This document shows positions 17,978-26,887 of a stretch of 64,000 nucleotides of DNA, piece by piece. Each line of letters opens with the position of its first letter. Position 1 is the first letter of the stretch. The notes under the pieces are model-generated. The model worked only from the letters and a program-made list of their open reading frames with translations. It ran no database searches and was not told the origin of the DNA. The position numbers and the translations under genes are program-made. The DNA lies in contig CALTTP010000004.1 of NCBI GenBank assembly GCA_943912255.1, positions 1 through 64,000 of the forward strand, written 5' to 3'. This DNA comes from an uncultured Peptoniphilaceae bacterium (GTDB lineage: Bacteria; Bacillota; Clostridia; Tissierellales; Peptoniphilaceae).

Positions 17978-19201
17978 CTAAATATCTTCTCTAACAAATG
18001 GCATGCTCATACATCTTGGCCCGCCACGACCTCTAGAAAGTTCACTGTCTCTAATTTCAAGAACCTTAATTCCCTTATCCCTTAGGATTTTATTAGTAAC
18101 AGTATTTCTTTCATATACAACTACCGTTCCCGGTGCAATACATAGAGTGTTGGAACCGTCATTCCACTGCTCCCTTTCAGAAGCCAGCTTGTCTCCACCG
18201 CCACAGTAGATAAGTTCCACATTTCTATCCAAGTACTTACTTAGAATATGTTCCAAGTTGTCGTACATCTCAACGGATTTAATTTCTCCCTTAGCACTTC
18301 CCCTTGTCAATTCAAAAACCCTTAAAGTTTTCAAAATACCAGGATGAACCGTAAACTTATCATAATCTATTTGAGTGAACACCGTATCAAGATGCATAAA
18401 AGCCCTTATCTTTGGAATATCAATAGCGAGAATCTTCTCGATTTTACTATTGGAATTATAGAAGATATTACAAGCTAGCTTTTCAATGGCTTCTGGATCA
18501 GTCCTTTGAGAAATTCCAATTGCCAAGGTGGTTTCATTTAAATTTAAAACATCCCCACCTTCAATGGAAAATTCATCATATCGACTGTAGAGCTTGTCCA
18601 CGTCTTTATACTCATCACCATAATTGAATAAAATGTCTGCAAAAATTGTCTCCCTTTGCCTTACTAGATTTCTCATTCTATTGATGATGACTCCAGTTCC
18701 AGCGTTTGCAAAAGGATCTCTTGTAAAATAGAGATTTGGCATAGGAAGTAAAGCCATCTCAAAGGCCTTGCCATTGTAGGACTTGATAAAGTCTGACTGT
18801 TTTAAATCCAATTCACTAGTTCTAACACCAGCAATCACCTTATCCACAAGTTCTTTAGAGTCCTTTATAGAGTTTAAAAACTCTTTTATAGCTTCCGCCT
18901 TAGCCTTGCAGTTTATTTGAGAATCTAACAAAAGTTGGTCAATGAACTTTTCCTTTACCTCAGGCTTCTCCTCTAAAATATCAGCTATCAAACTCTCTAT
19001 GTAGAGAACTTCCACTCCTTCAGCTTTGAGAACGTTTGCGAATCCATCGTGCTCTTCTTGAGCTCTCTCTAAGAAGGGTATGTCATCAAAGAGCAAATCC
19101 CCCAAAGTGCTAGGTGTCATATTTAACAATTCATCACCAGGACGATGTAATAAAACTTTCTTTAACTTTCCTATTTCATTAGGTACATAAATACTATGCA
19201 A
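17978..19201 (-). CDS. arcA: Arginine deiminase
   Basis: 407 residues. Active-site segments are intact: FTRDPF (near 165), EGGDVL (about 220), HLDTVFTQID (His, near 278) and the nucleophile Cys397 in GGPRCMSMP. It hydrolyses arginine to citrulline and ammonia. The start appears to be TTG (19201-19199) behind AGAGGTGG. First gene of the arcA-arcB-amidinotransferase block; its long upstream region (930 bp) is unusual. Confidence 0.95.
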   Translation of the reverse strand: MHSIYVPNEIGKLKKVLLHRPGDELLNMTPSTLGDLLFDDIPFLERAQEEHDGFANVLKAEGVEVLYIESLIADILEEKPEVKEKFIDQLLLDSQINCKAKAEAIKEFLNSIKDSKELVDKVIAGVRTSELDLKQSDFIKSYNGKAFEMALLPMPNLYFTRDPFANAGTGVIINRMRNLVRQRETIFADILFNYGDEYKDVDKLYSRYDEFSIEGGDVLNLNETTLAIGISQRTDPEAIEKLACNIFYNSNSKIEKILAIDIPKIRAFMHLDTVFTQIDYDKFTVHPGILKTLRVFELTRGSAKGEIKSVEMYDNLEHILSKYLDRNVELIYCGGGDKLASEREQWNDGSNTLCIAPGTVVVYERNTVTNKILRDKGIKVLEIRDSELSRGRGGPRCMSMPFVREDI

Positions 19202-19227
19202 TTCGCCACCTCTTTTCTATATTTGAA

Positions 19228-19233
19228 ATTATA
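19228..19233 (-). promoter_or_regulatory. -10 element for arcA
   Basis: TATAAT on the minus strand 27 bp before the TTG start. No convincing -35 is found at 16-18 bp, which would fit an activator-dependent promoter. Confidence 0.4.
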
Positions 19234-19396
19234 CGAATATCGTTGAATACTCTAATAATTTGTTGTACTTGTTCCTTCCAACTATATTTTCACATGATAA
19301 GATGACTCATTCAAGTTGTACGTCCAACAAAATTTAAATTATTGTAGAAGTAACATTTAGTAGTCTGTACTTGTTAGATAGGTAACTTTATTGCAT

Positions 19397-19413
19397 GAAT
19401 ATTTAAAATATTC
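19397..19413. promoter_or_regulatory. ARG-box-like palindrome
   Basis: GAATATT-TAA-AATATTC preceded by GCAT gives CATGAATATTTAAAA, which resembles the ArgR/AhrC site (CATGAATAAAAAT type). It lies about 200 bp upstream of arcA. No ArgR gene is in the window. Confidence 0.35.
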
Positions 19414-19740
19414 CCAACATTGTCGTTAATTATTAAACTATCAATCGGTAAGCCTTCTATTATATAAAGGAATATCGTTTCATGCTAATTGAATATTTAT
19501 TAATTGATATTTATTTTCTGTGAATCAAAAAGTATTCTTTTTCTTGAAATTAATTTTTTATTTTTCTTGAACTTGTTTTTGATAAGACGTTGAACCAATT
19601 GTGAAGTTAAAAAACTTAGGATTTAAAAAAGGCAGTTTTTATTACTGGATACTAGGTAGCACTATTAAAAGCAAATATAAAATAAATAGGAAATCATTTC
19701 CTCTTAGTCTAATTTTCTTGAAAATGTCCATTAAATTTTA

Positions 19741-19827
19741 TTTAACAGCCACAAGGTTTAAAACCCCTTGAAAAACCTGGAATTAAGCCAATTTCAAAGG
19801 ATATCTTATAAAAAATTTTTGCACAAT
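19741..19827 (+). repeat. Intergenic palindromic repeat, copy 1
   Basis: Begins TTTAACAGCCACAAGGTTTA, then CCCCTTGAAA, a spacer with AAGCCAA, TTTCAAAGG, and ends in TTTTTGCACAAT. Aligns almost base for base with copy 2, but its right stem arm is degraded. Confidence 0.75.
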
Positions 19828-20020
19828 GTTTTTTAATAAGAATTGAAAATCTAATTTTTTCGCCATAACACAACAACAAAATGTCTAGACAAAACCTTCT
19901 AACTTATGTGATTTACCTAGTTTCAAAGGCTTTTTTCTCATTTTCCCTGTCAAAGATGATAATCCTCTACAAAAATATATTTGTTTTCTCTAATTTTAAA
20001 TACCTGTCAGTTAGTTTTCC

Positions 20021-20108
20021 TTTAACAGCCACAAAGTTTAAAACCCCTTGAAAAGCTTGGGATAAAGCCAGTTTCAAGGGGTTTCTTTTAAATATTTTTT
20101 TGCACAAT
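20021..20108 (+). repeat. Intergenic palindromic repeat, copy 2
   Basis: Same order as copy 1 with an intact stem (AAACCCCTTGAAA ... TTTCAAGGGGTTT) and the conserved TTTTTGCACAAT tail. It lies 24 bp from the end of the isochorismatase-like gene, and could also end its transcription weakly. Confidence 0.75.
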
Positions 20109-20131
20109 ATTTTTATAACTATGTTTTTCAG

Positions 20132-20650
20132 TTATTTTACTACTACCTGACAAGTCCTCATGGACTCCAGCGCTCTTTCATGGCTTTCTGGGCTAACTCC
20201 TGCACAGGCTTTTCCTTCTACTATTATCTTTACTTCTGGCATAAAGGCTTTAAGTAGTAACGCGTTGGAAATTACACAGATGTCTGTACAAAGTCCCACT
20301 AGGGTGATGGAATTTATACATTCTTTTCTATGGACTTTTTCTAACTTTTCTGCCAACTCTTTTGATCCAAAGGTACCTTTGTCCACAATATTGTCCTTGG
20401 CGAATTTCCCTATTTCTGGATGTAGATTCCATCCTTCTGTTCCTTCAATGCAATGTTCTACTGGTAGAACTTTTCCCTCCTGGGTATTCAAATAGTCTTC
20501 TTTATGGGTGTCTCTAGTAAAGTAAATGTCTCCATTAAAATTTTCTATTTTACTAACTACTTTAGGAAGAATCGCCTTTGCTTCCTCTGTTCCCAAACTT
20601 CCAATTACAAAGTCATTTTGCATATCCACTACAACTAGTATATCTTTCAA
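20132..20650 (-). CDS. Isochorismatase-like cysteine hydrolase (nicotinamidase-type)
   Basis: 172 residues. The catalytic triad of the family is in place: Asp9 (VVVDMQNDF), Lys91 (VDKGTFGS) and Cys125 (LCTDICV). The metal-binding or substrate loop DTHKEDYLNTQEGKVLPVEHC resembles nicotinamidase, but the family also includes other amidases, so the substrate is open. Single gene following proC on the same strand. Confidence 0.87.
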   Translation of the reverse strand: MKDILVVVDMQNDFVIGSLGTEEAKAILPKVVSKIENFNGDIYFTRDTHKEDYLNTQEGKVLPVEHCIEGTEGWNLHPEIGKFAKDNIVDKGTFGSKELAEKLEKVHRKECINSITLVGLCTDICVISNALLLKAFMPEVKIIVEGKACAGVSPESHERALESMRTCQVVVK

Positions 20651-20724
20651 TTTATCCCTCCTGAATTTTATCCTACCATCATATAAAAATAGGGATTTCT
20701 CCCCTTTTACTCTATTTTCGGCAA

Positions 20725-21525
20725 TTACTTATCCCAATTCATCTCGTTAAATCTAGCTAGGGTCTTTTTAAGTCCTTTAATTATGCTTCCTCTAAAGCCA
20801 TTTTCTTCCAGTTCCATCACTCCTACTATGGTGCTTCCTCTAGGTGAACACACTTCGTCCTTTAGTTCCCCTGGATGTTTTTTCGTTTCTAGGACCATTT
20901 TCGCTGAACCCTCCACGGTTTTGGCAGCTAAATTATATGCGTCTTTTCTCTTTATACCTGCAGAAACTGCCATATCTGCCATGGCTTCTATAAGCATATA
21001 CACATATGCAGGACCAGACCCACTTACTGCAGATACTCCTCCCATTAGATTTTCGTCTATTTCAAGGACTTCACCAAAAGATTTTACAAAGTCCATGGTT
21101 CTTTGTCGATCTTCATCCTTAAGGTTGTCGCTAAAGCAAATTCCTGTAATTCCACAGTTTACAAGAGCTGGAGTGTTAGGCATTATCCTTGCAACCTTTA
21201 CCTCTTTTCCGAAAAGATCTTGAATATCTGCTATGGTGAAGCTAGGAGTAATAGGCATAATAATGGTAGAGCTATTAATTTTATCCTTTATTTCTTCAAT
21301 TACCTTTTCATATTGATAGGGTTTTATGGCAAGAATTATAATTTGGGAATTTTCTGCCACTTCCCCATTGGACTCATACCCCTTGACTCCCAAGTCTTTT
21401 TCCAATTCCTCTATATTGCTAATTTTACTAAAGGCTATTTCCTTTCTATCATATCCATTTTTTATTGCACCTAAGGCCATAGCCTTTCCCATGTTTCCAA
21501 AGCCTATAAATCCAAGTTTATACAT
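20725..21525 (-). CDS. proC: Pyrroline-5-carboxylate reductase
   Basis: 266 residues. N-terminal Rossmann fold with GFGNMGKAMA (about 6-15), NADPH-binding AIKPYQYEKV, then MPNTPALV and the C-terminal signature from SAVSGSGPAYVYMLIEAM to the SPRGSTIVGV segment. Makes proline from pyrroline-5-carboxylate. The start shares a base with the pepF stop (21525), so the two genes are coupled. Confidence 0.95.
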   Translation of the reverse strand: MYKLGFIGFGNMGKAMALGAIKNGYDRKEIAFSKISNIEELEKDLGVKGYESNGEVAENSQIIILAIKPYQYEKVIEEIKDKINSSTIIMPITPSFTIADIQDLFGKEVKVARIMPNTPALVNCGITGICFSDNLKDEDRQRTMDFVKSFGEVLEIDENLMGGVSAVSGSGPAYVYMLIEAMADMAVSAGIKRKDAYNLAAKTVEGSAKMVLETKKHPGELKDEVCSPRGSTIVGVMELEENGFRGSIIKGLKKTLARFNEMNWDK

Positions 21526-23303
21526 TATTCTAAAGCCTCAACTAGAGATCCAATATAGGAAATGGTATCCTTTAGAGGTTCATCTGTGGATATGTCCACT
21601 CCTGCCCTTTTTGCGAAATCAATAGGTTTGAGCTTTCCACCAGTCTTTAAAACGTCTATCCAGTTTTTAGCATTTTGTGGATTTTCTTCAATCAATTTTG
21701 CAACTTGAGTACCTATGGTAAGGCCTGCAGAATAGGTATATGGATATAGTCCCATGTAGTAATGTGGCTGTCTCATCCAAGTAAGTTCTGCACCTTTTGT
21801 AATCTCCACATCATCACCCCAGAACTTCTTTAAGGTATCTAGGAAGATCTCAGAAAGGTCGTCTGCTGTAAAGGTCTTTCCTTCATCAATTAGTTTTAAA
21901 ACTTCCCTTTGGAAGTACCCTTCAATAAAATGGGTTACAAAATTATGATAATAGGTTCTTGCAATAATCTGACCCTTTAGGTATTTCTTTTCCTCTTCTG
22001 ACTTTGCCTGTCTTAGAAGTTCCCTTCCCATAATCAGTTCATTGGCCGTTGAAGGAGACTCAACTAGATACATGGAAAGGTCAGTGTCAAGTATATTGCA
22101 GTTTTCATTGGTGTACTTTCCCTGTCCTGCATGACCTAGTTCATGGGCCAAGGTCATGGCCTCTGTCATTGTGCCGGTCCAGTTAATAAGCACAAATGAG
22201 TTTGCTCCATATGGCGATGAACAAAAGGCTCCTGTTGACTTGCCATGATTATTTACAAAGTCAATCCATCTGTCGTTATAGGCCTCTTCCAACATTTCGC
22301 CATACTCTTCTCCAAGCACTGCTAAGCCTTCTTTAATTAAATCCTTTGACTCTTCAACGCTTATTTCCCTTTCAAAGCCCGTAATTGGATCAACCTTTAA
22401 GTCCATGTAGGTCATCTTGTCCAGGTTGTGATTTCTCTTTAATATCTTTGCGTACTTTCTCATAATTGGAGAAAGTTCTTCCATAATAACATCAAGTTGT
22501 CTATCGTAAAGGTCCCTTGATACCCTTTGGTCATGTAGTAGAAAGTCGAATACAGAATCGTAACCCCTAAGTTCAGAAAGAACCTTCATCTTTTGACACT
22601 CTCCAAGGTAGGCGGCAGCAGTTGAATTTTTATGCTCCTCCAATACCTTTGAAAACTCTACAAAGGAATTTCTTCTAATCTCTATATCATTAGACGCCTC
22701 ATATTGTCCTTCAAATAGATTATAGGAAAGCTGCATTTTCTTTCCACCCGCTTCAAAATCAGGAAATTTCATATCCTGTAATTTAATAGCGTTATATATG
22801 GAGTAAAAAGAATTTAAAGGAGTCATCTTAGCCAAGGCTTTTTCCGTCTCTTCAGATAGCACATAAGGTTTATCCTCTAAAACCCTTTGAATATATGCCC
22901 CATAGGTTTCATCCTTTTCCAAATCCTTTAAAATTTCTTCATTGGTAGTTAAAATTCTTATCTTAAAAAATGAAATCTTAGCCATTAAGTCACTTAATAT
23001 TCCATCAGTTTCCATATATAGCTTATAATTCTCTTGATTGCCATAGTCCGTTTCCATACTTAGGCTAGTATAGGCCCAACAAAGGTACGCTTTTTCCAGA
23101 ATTTCACTATATAAATCCAAAGCATTTTTCACTTCATCTTTGTTAGTATAGAGCTTATTGTGTTCATCTAGAAATTTATTAACCAGTTCTTCAACTTCAC
23201 TTAGCTGTCTATGAAGTTCCTCTTTAGACTTGAAAATATGAGTCAAATCCCAAGTGTATCTTTCATCAACATCTTTTCTATCAACCATTTTTAGTATATC
23301 CAT
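21525..23303 (-). CDS. pepF: Oligoendopeptidase F (M3 peptidase)
   Basis: 592 residues from the ATG at 23303, which has AAGGAGGG at ideal spacing; a frame extension to 23369 exists but lacks such a site and looks untranslated. The M3 zinc motif HELGH is near residue 386 with the downstream ligand Glu in the ESPSTANELI segment. The helical N-terminal domain begins DERYTWDLTHIF as in PepF. A cytoplasmic metallopeptidase that cuts oligopeptides brought in by Opp-type importers. Confidence 0.95.
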   Translation of the reverse strand: MDILKMVDRKDVDERYTWDLTHIFKSKEELHRQLSEVEELVNKFLDEHNKLYTNKDEVKNALDLYSEILEKAYLCWAYTSLSMETDYGNQENYKLYMETDGILSDLMAKISFFKIRILTTNEEILKDLEKDETYGAYIQRVLEDKPYVLSEETEKALAKMTPLNSFYSIYNAIKLQDMKFPDFEAGGKKMQLSYNLFEGQYEASNDIEIRRNSFVEFSKVLEEHKNSTAAAYLGECQKMKVLSELRGYDSVFDFLLHDQRVSRDLYDRQLDVIMEELSPIMRKYAKILKRNHNLDKMTYMDLKVDPITGFEREISVEESKDLIKEGLAVLGEEYGEMLEEAYNDRWIDFVNNHGKSTGAFCSSPYGANSFVLINWTGTMTEAMTLAHELGHAGQGKYTNENCNILDTDLSMYLVESPSTANELIMGRELLRQAKSEEEKKYLKGQIIARTYYHNFVTHFIEGYFQREVLKLIDEGKTFTADDLSEIFLDTLKKFWGDDVEITKGAELTWMRQPHYYMGLYPYTYSAGLTIGTQVAKLIEENPQNAKNWIDVLKTGGKLKPIDFAKRAGVDISTDEPLKDTISYIGSLVEALE

Positions 23304-23529
23304 AAAATCCCTCCTTGCTCTTAGTATATATCTTTTGAAAACCTTTTGAAACATTTCCTCAAAAAACATGCTATGATATTAATACAAGCTTGATTTTAAC
23401 CAAACAAGGCCAATTATGAAATAGCTTTCAATAGTTCTATCTTTCCTTGGGTATATATATTTGAGGAAAAGATTTTAAGCTAGATTCATAAAACTACCTT
23501 TTGGTAAAATATTTTGATGAGGTGATATA

Positions 23530-24765
23530 ATGACAAATATTCAAGCAAATATGGAAAAATTAGCAGATTTAGTTGTAACAAAGGGAGTGAATGTTCAAAA
23601 AGATCAGCCTGTATTACTACGTTGCCCTATTGAAAGAGCAGATTTTGGAAAATTAGTGGCAAAAAAAGCCTACGAAAAGGGCGCAGTAGAAGTACTAGTA
23701 CAATGGTCTGACGACGACCTAACCCTTATGAAATATGAAAACGCACCAGTAGAATACTTTGAAGAAGTTCCACAATGGATGGTAGATAGGACAAAGTATT
23801 ATATGGAAAAGGGATCCGCTGTAATTTCAGTTGCTGCAACAGATCCAGAACTTTTGAAGGATGTAGATCCTAAGAAGATGGCAAACTGGAACAAGGCCTT
23901 TTCTGCTGCAAATAAGGAAAATATGAAGTATACCATGAACGATATAAACTCATGGTGCGTAGTATCCGTTCCAACGGTAGGTTGGGCTAAGAGAGTTTTC
24001 CCTAACTTTCCAGAAGATGAAGCTTTAGAAAAACTATGGGAAGCAATTTTCTACACCACTAGAACCGATGTAGAGGACCCAATTAAAGCTTGGAATGACC
24101 ATATAGCAATAATGGACAGCCATGCAAATACTTTAAACGAAAAGCAATATAAAAAATTACACTATAAAAACTCAAAGGGAACAGACCTTGAAGTAGAACT
24201 TCCAGAAAATCACATTTGGATATCTGGTGGTTCAGAAAATGCCAAGGGAAATATGTTTATTGCCAATATTCCAACAGAAGAAGTGTTCTCCTTGCCAAAA
24301 AGAGATGGAGTGAATGGAAAATTGTATTCCACAAAACCTCTTAATATTGGGGGAAATGTTGTAGATGAAATGGTCTTTACCTTTGAAAATGGTAAAGTTG
24401 TGGACTATGATGCAAAAGTTGGAAAACAATACCTAACAGACCTTTTCGACGTAGATGAAAACGCAAAGTACCTAGGAGAGATTGCCCTTGTGCCATATGA
24501 CAGTCCAATTTCAAACTCTGGATTGCTATTCTACAATACCCTATTTGATGAAAATGCATCCTGTCACTTTGCCTTTGGTAAAGCCTATCCAACCTGTATA
24601 AAAGGTGGCGTGGACCTATCTGATGAAGAACTATTAGAAATTGGAGTTAACGACTCCCTTATCCATGAAGACTTTATGGTAGGTTCCAAGGACCTAGAAA
24701 TCACTGGAGAGCTTCCAAATGGAGAAATTGAATATATCTTCAAAGATGGTAACTGGGCATTTTAA
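23530..24765 (+). CDS. M29-family aminopeptidase
   Basis: 411 residues, full length for AmpS/PepS enzymes. Family segments include the N-terminal NIQANMEKLADLVV and VQKDQPVLLR, the central HYKNSKGTDLEVELPEN with IWISGG, and the C-terminal metal-ligand block from ALVPYDSPISNSG through ASCHFAFGKAYP and VNDSLIHEDFMVGS. Removes N-terminal residues from peptides; cytoplasmic. RBS GAGGTGAT. Bases 24488-24710 are repeated perfectly at 45081-45303. Confidence 0.93.
   Translation: MTNIQANMEKLADLVVTKGVNVQKDQPVLLRCPIERADFGKLVAKKAYEKGAVEVLVQWSDDDLTLMKYENAPVEYFEEVPQWMVDRTKYYMEKGSAVISVAATDPELLKDVDPKKMANWNKAFSAANKENMKYTMNDINSWCVVSVPTVGWAKRVFPNFPEDEALEKLWEAIFYTTRTDVEDPIKAWNDHIAIMDSHANTLNEKQYKKLHYKNSKGTDLEVELPENHIWISGGSENAKGNMFIANIPTEEVFSLPKRDGVNGKLYSTKPLNIGGNVVDEMVFTFENGKVVDYDAKVGKQYLTDLFDVDENAKYLGEIALVPYDSPISNSGLLFYNTLFDENASCHFAFGKAYPTCIKGGVDLSDEELLEIGVNDSLIHEDFMVGSKDLEITGELPNGEIEYIFKDGNWAF
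24488..24710 (+). repeat. 223-bp perfect direct repeat, left copy (inside aminopeptidase)
   Basis: Identical base for base to 45081-45303 in the same orientation. Immediately after 24710 similarity drops to 48 of 55 bp up to the stop codon, with six of the seven changes synonymous. Confidence 0.95.
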
Positions 24766-24769
24766 TTCT

Positions 24770-24796
24770 AACCTTGGGGAAACCCAAGGTTTTTTA
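24770..24796 (+). terminator. Terminator after aminopeptidase
   Basis: Perfect AACCTTGGG / CCCAAGGTT stem with a GAAA tetraloop and a T6 tract. Confidence 0.92.
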
Positions 24797-24854
24797 GTTC
24801 ACATGGCTTTTAGATTGTGGTATGCTTAATGAAAATAGATGTGGATGGTGAATT

Positions 24855-26840
24855 ATGAAAAAGAAAAATCTCATTATAGCTCTTGGGCTAACTCTTGCCT
24901 TAGCTTCAACTGGCTTTGCAAAAGATAGACAGTTTATTCGAATAAGTGGTTCAAATAGATTTCAAACTGCTGTAGAAATTTCAAAGAGAGTTTTAGATTC
25001 AAATGAACTTAAAAAGGAAAACAAAACGGTTGTACTAGCAAATGGATATTCATTTATAGACGCTCTTCCAGGAGGAGTTTTGGCAAACTCAACCTCTGGA
25101 ACATTACTTTTAACAAAGACAGAAGAAATCCCAAAGGACACTTGGAATGAAATAAATAGAATAAAACCAAATGTTATTTATATTTTAGGAGGTAGTTCAT
25201 CCATATCAAAAGATATTGAAAAAAATCTTCAACAAAATGTGGCTGACGTTATTAGACTTGGTGGAAAAAACAGATACGAAACATCGGAATTAATCAGCGA
25301 GGAAATTTCTAAACACTCTAATGTAAGTGGATATCTTGTAGCCTCTGAAGTGGCAGATGCAGTTGCATCCTCTTCCATGTCCAAGGGAGATAAACCACTA
25401 ATCCTTGTAAATAACAACAATCCATCTGCTTATCTGAAAGAAAAAAAAGCTACTAAAACAGTCCTAGGAGGAAACTCTTCCATTTCAGAAAGTACATTTA
25501 AATATATTGGTGCAGCAAAGAGAATTTCAGGTAAAAACCGTTTTGAAACCTCTCTTAATATTTCAAAGGCCTCTGGTTACAAAAACACCGCCCTTGTAAA
25601 TGGATATAGTTTTATAGACGGCCTAGCTGCAGGAACTTTAAGTTTTAAAAAGGAGGCGGCAATTATATTGACAGACGGAAAAAATTTAGATTCAAATAGC
25701 AGAAAATTTTTGAATAATAGCGATTCAATCTATGTTGTTGGAGGAAAGTCTTCAGTGGATGACAGCGTGGTAAACCCTACTGCTAAAAAAGAAGTTCCTA
25801 AAAACAAAACTTCCTTTGAATACTTTGACTACTTTAACAACTACTCAAGGGATGTTATATATACAGAAGAAGAAATAGATGCAATAAACAAAAAGAATAT
25901 TTCTTTATCCCCATATATGTTTGAGCCATTCGAAATAAAAGCAAAAGAGTATGGCTATGTTGCAAAGAGAACTGTCTTAAAGAAAAAACCTCTTGGCAAA
26001 TCATTTAGAGACCCTGCCACATATGACGACTACAACGCAGAAACAGGACTGTTCCCATGGGACGAAGTTGCAATAAAGGGATATAGCAACGATGGAAGCT
26101 GGGCAAATGTAGTTTGTGCTGACTATGAAGGTTGGATTCCAAAAAGAGACATTATGATTGTTTCAAAAGAAAATATTAAAGATATCAAATCAAAGGGCTT
26201 TGTCACCATCACAAGTAGACAGATTAAATTACCTGACGGGCGTTTCCTTGATATGGGAACCTATCTTCCCCTTGTAAGTGAAGAAGGCGGCTTTAAGGTA
26301 TTGATGCCAGTTGCAGGAAATTCATTTAAAACAACAGAAGTTATGATAAAAAACAGCGACGCAGTTAAAGGCTATCTTCCATTTACACAGGCAAATGTAA
26401 TAGCACAGTCACTTAAGTTCAAAGGAGAAAAGTATGGATGGGGCCATTCAAATAACACTAGGGACTGTTCTGGATTCATTAGAGATGTGTATAGATCATT
26501 TGGAATAAAGATGGCAAGAAATACATCGGCACAAGAAACCGACGTGGTTGGTAAAAAAGTTAACTTTAAAATATCCGGCGGAAATAGTGCAAAAGAAAAA
26601 CTATTGAAAAAACAAAACCCAGGAAGTGCACTTTACATGCCCGGACACACTGTAATGTACCTTGGAGTAAACGAACAGGGCATCCCAATGATGGTTCACT
26701 CCTATGGCTACCACTATGTAAATGGCAAAAGAGTTTCCCCATTTATAAATGCAGTTTCAAGCACCAGACTTGAAAACAAAGGACGTATAACATTTTTGGA
26801 AAGTTCAAACACACTTAGAGACTTTTTAGTGCTTAAATAA
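24855..26840 (+). CDS. Secreted CWB2-anchored NlpC/P60 cell-wall peptidase
   Basis: 661 residues. Signal peptide at 1-22 (KKKNLIIALGLTLALAS, cleavage near GFAKD). Three CWB2 repeats fill about 28-300, each with the pattern RISGxNRFETA...VxLANGYSFIDAL...ILGGxSSIS. An SH3-like region follows at about 370-440 (SWANVVCADYEGWIPKRD). The C-terminal NlpC/P60 domain (about 510-640) has Cys in RDCSGFIRDVYRSFG, His in MPGHTVMYLG and a third polar residue around HSYGYHY. It should bind anionic wall polymers through CWB2 and cut peptidoglycan stem peptides. It has its own terminator. Confidence 0.93.
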   Translation: MKKKNLIIALGLTLALASTGFAKDRQFIRISGSNRFQTAVEISKRVLDSNELKKENKTVVLANGYSFIDALPGGVLANSTSGTLLLTKTEEIPKDTWNEINRIKPNVIYILGGSSSISKDIEKNLQQNVADVIRLGGKNRYETSELISEEISKHSNVSGYLVASEVADAVASSSMSKGDKPLILVNNNNPSAYLKEKKATKTVLGGNSSISESTFKYIGAAKRISGKNRFETSLNISKASGYKNTALVNGYSFIDGLAAGTLSFKKEAAIILTDGKNLDSNSRKFLNNSDSIYVVGGKSSVDDSVVNPTAKKEVPKNKTSFEYFDYFNNYSRDVIYTEEEIDAINKKNISLSPYMFEPFEIKAKEYGYVAKRTVLKKKPLGKSFRDPATYDDYNAETGLFPWDEVAIKGYSNDGSWANVVCADYEGWIPKRDIMIVSKENIKDIKSKGFVTITSRQIKLPDGRFLDMGTYLPLVSEEGGFKVLMPVAGNSFKTTEVMIKNSDAVKGYLPFTQANVIAQSLKFKGEKYGWGHSNNTRDCSGFIRDVYRSFGIKMARNTSAQETDVVGKKVNFKISGGNSAKEKLLKKQNPGSALYMPGHTVMYLGVNEQGIPMMVHSYGYHYVNGKRVSPFINAVSSTRLENKGRITFLESSNTLRDFLVLK

Positions 26841-26849
26841 AAAAGTGAA

Positions 26850-26886
26850 AACTACTCCTACCTGTAAGGCTGGAGTAGTTTTTTTG
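26850..26886. terminator. Bidirectional terminator
   Basis: AACTACTCC / GGAGTAGTT stem then T7, between convergent CWB2-NlpC and oppF genes. Confidence 0.85.
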
Positions 26887-26887
26887 T

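Larger units (their letters stand above)
19202..20131. other. 930-bp non-coding region upstream of arcA
   Basis: No open frame of note on either strand. It holds a minus-strand TATAAT (19233-19228) for arcA, an imperfect ARG-box-like palindrome (19397-19413), and two ~90-bp copies of an intergenic palindromic repeat about 280 bp apart, with weaker similarity extending upstream of each copy. Very A+T-rich. The region is about ten times longer than the usual gap here and may be the remnant of a tandem duplication. Confidence 0.6.

Noticed and set aside
19202..20131. ArcR/FNR-type site (TGTGA-N6-TCACA) upstream of arcA
   Set aside because: Half sites TGTGA or TCACA occur, but no properly spaced pair was found.
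24377..24592. Minus-strand frame inside the aminopeptidase gene, repeated at the 5' end of the 42-45 kb CWB2 frame
   Set aside because: It is the antisense shadow of aminopeptidase coding sequence; it appears twice only because the DNA is duplicated.
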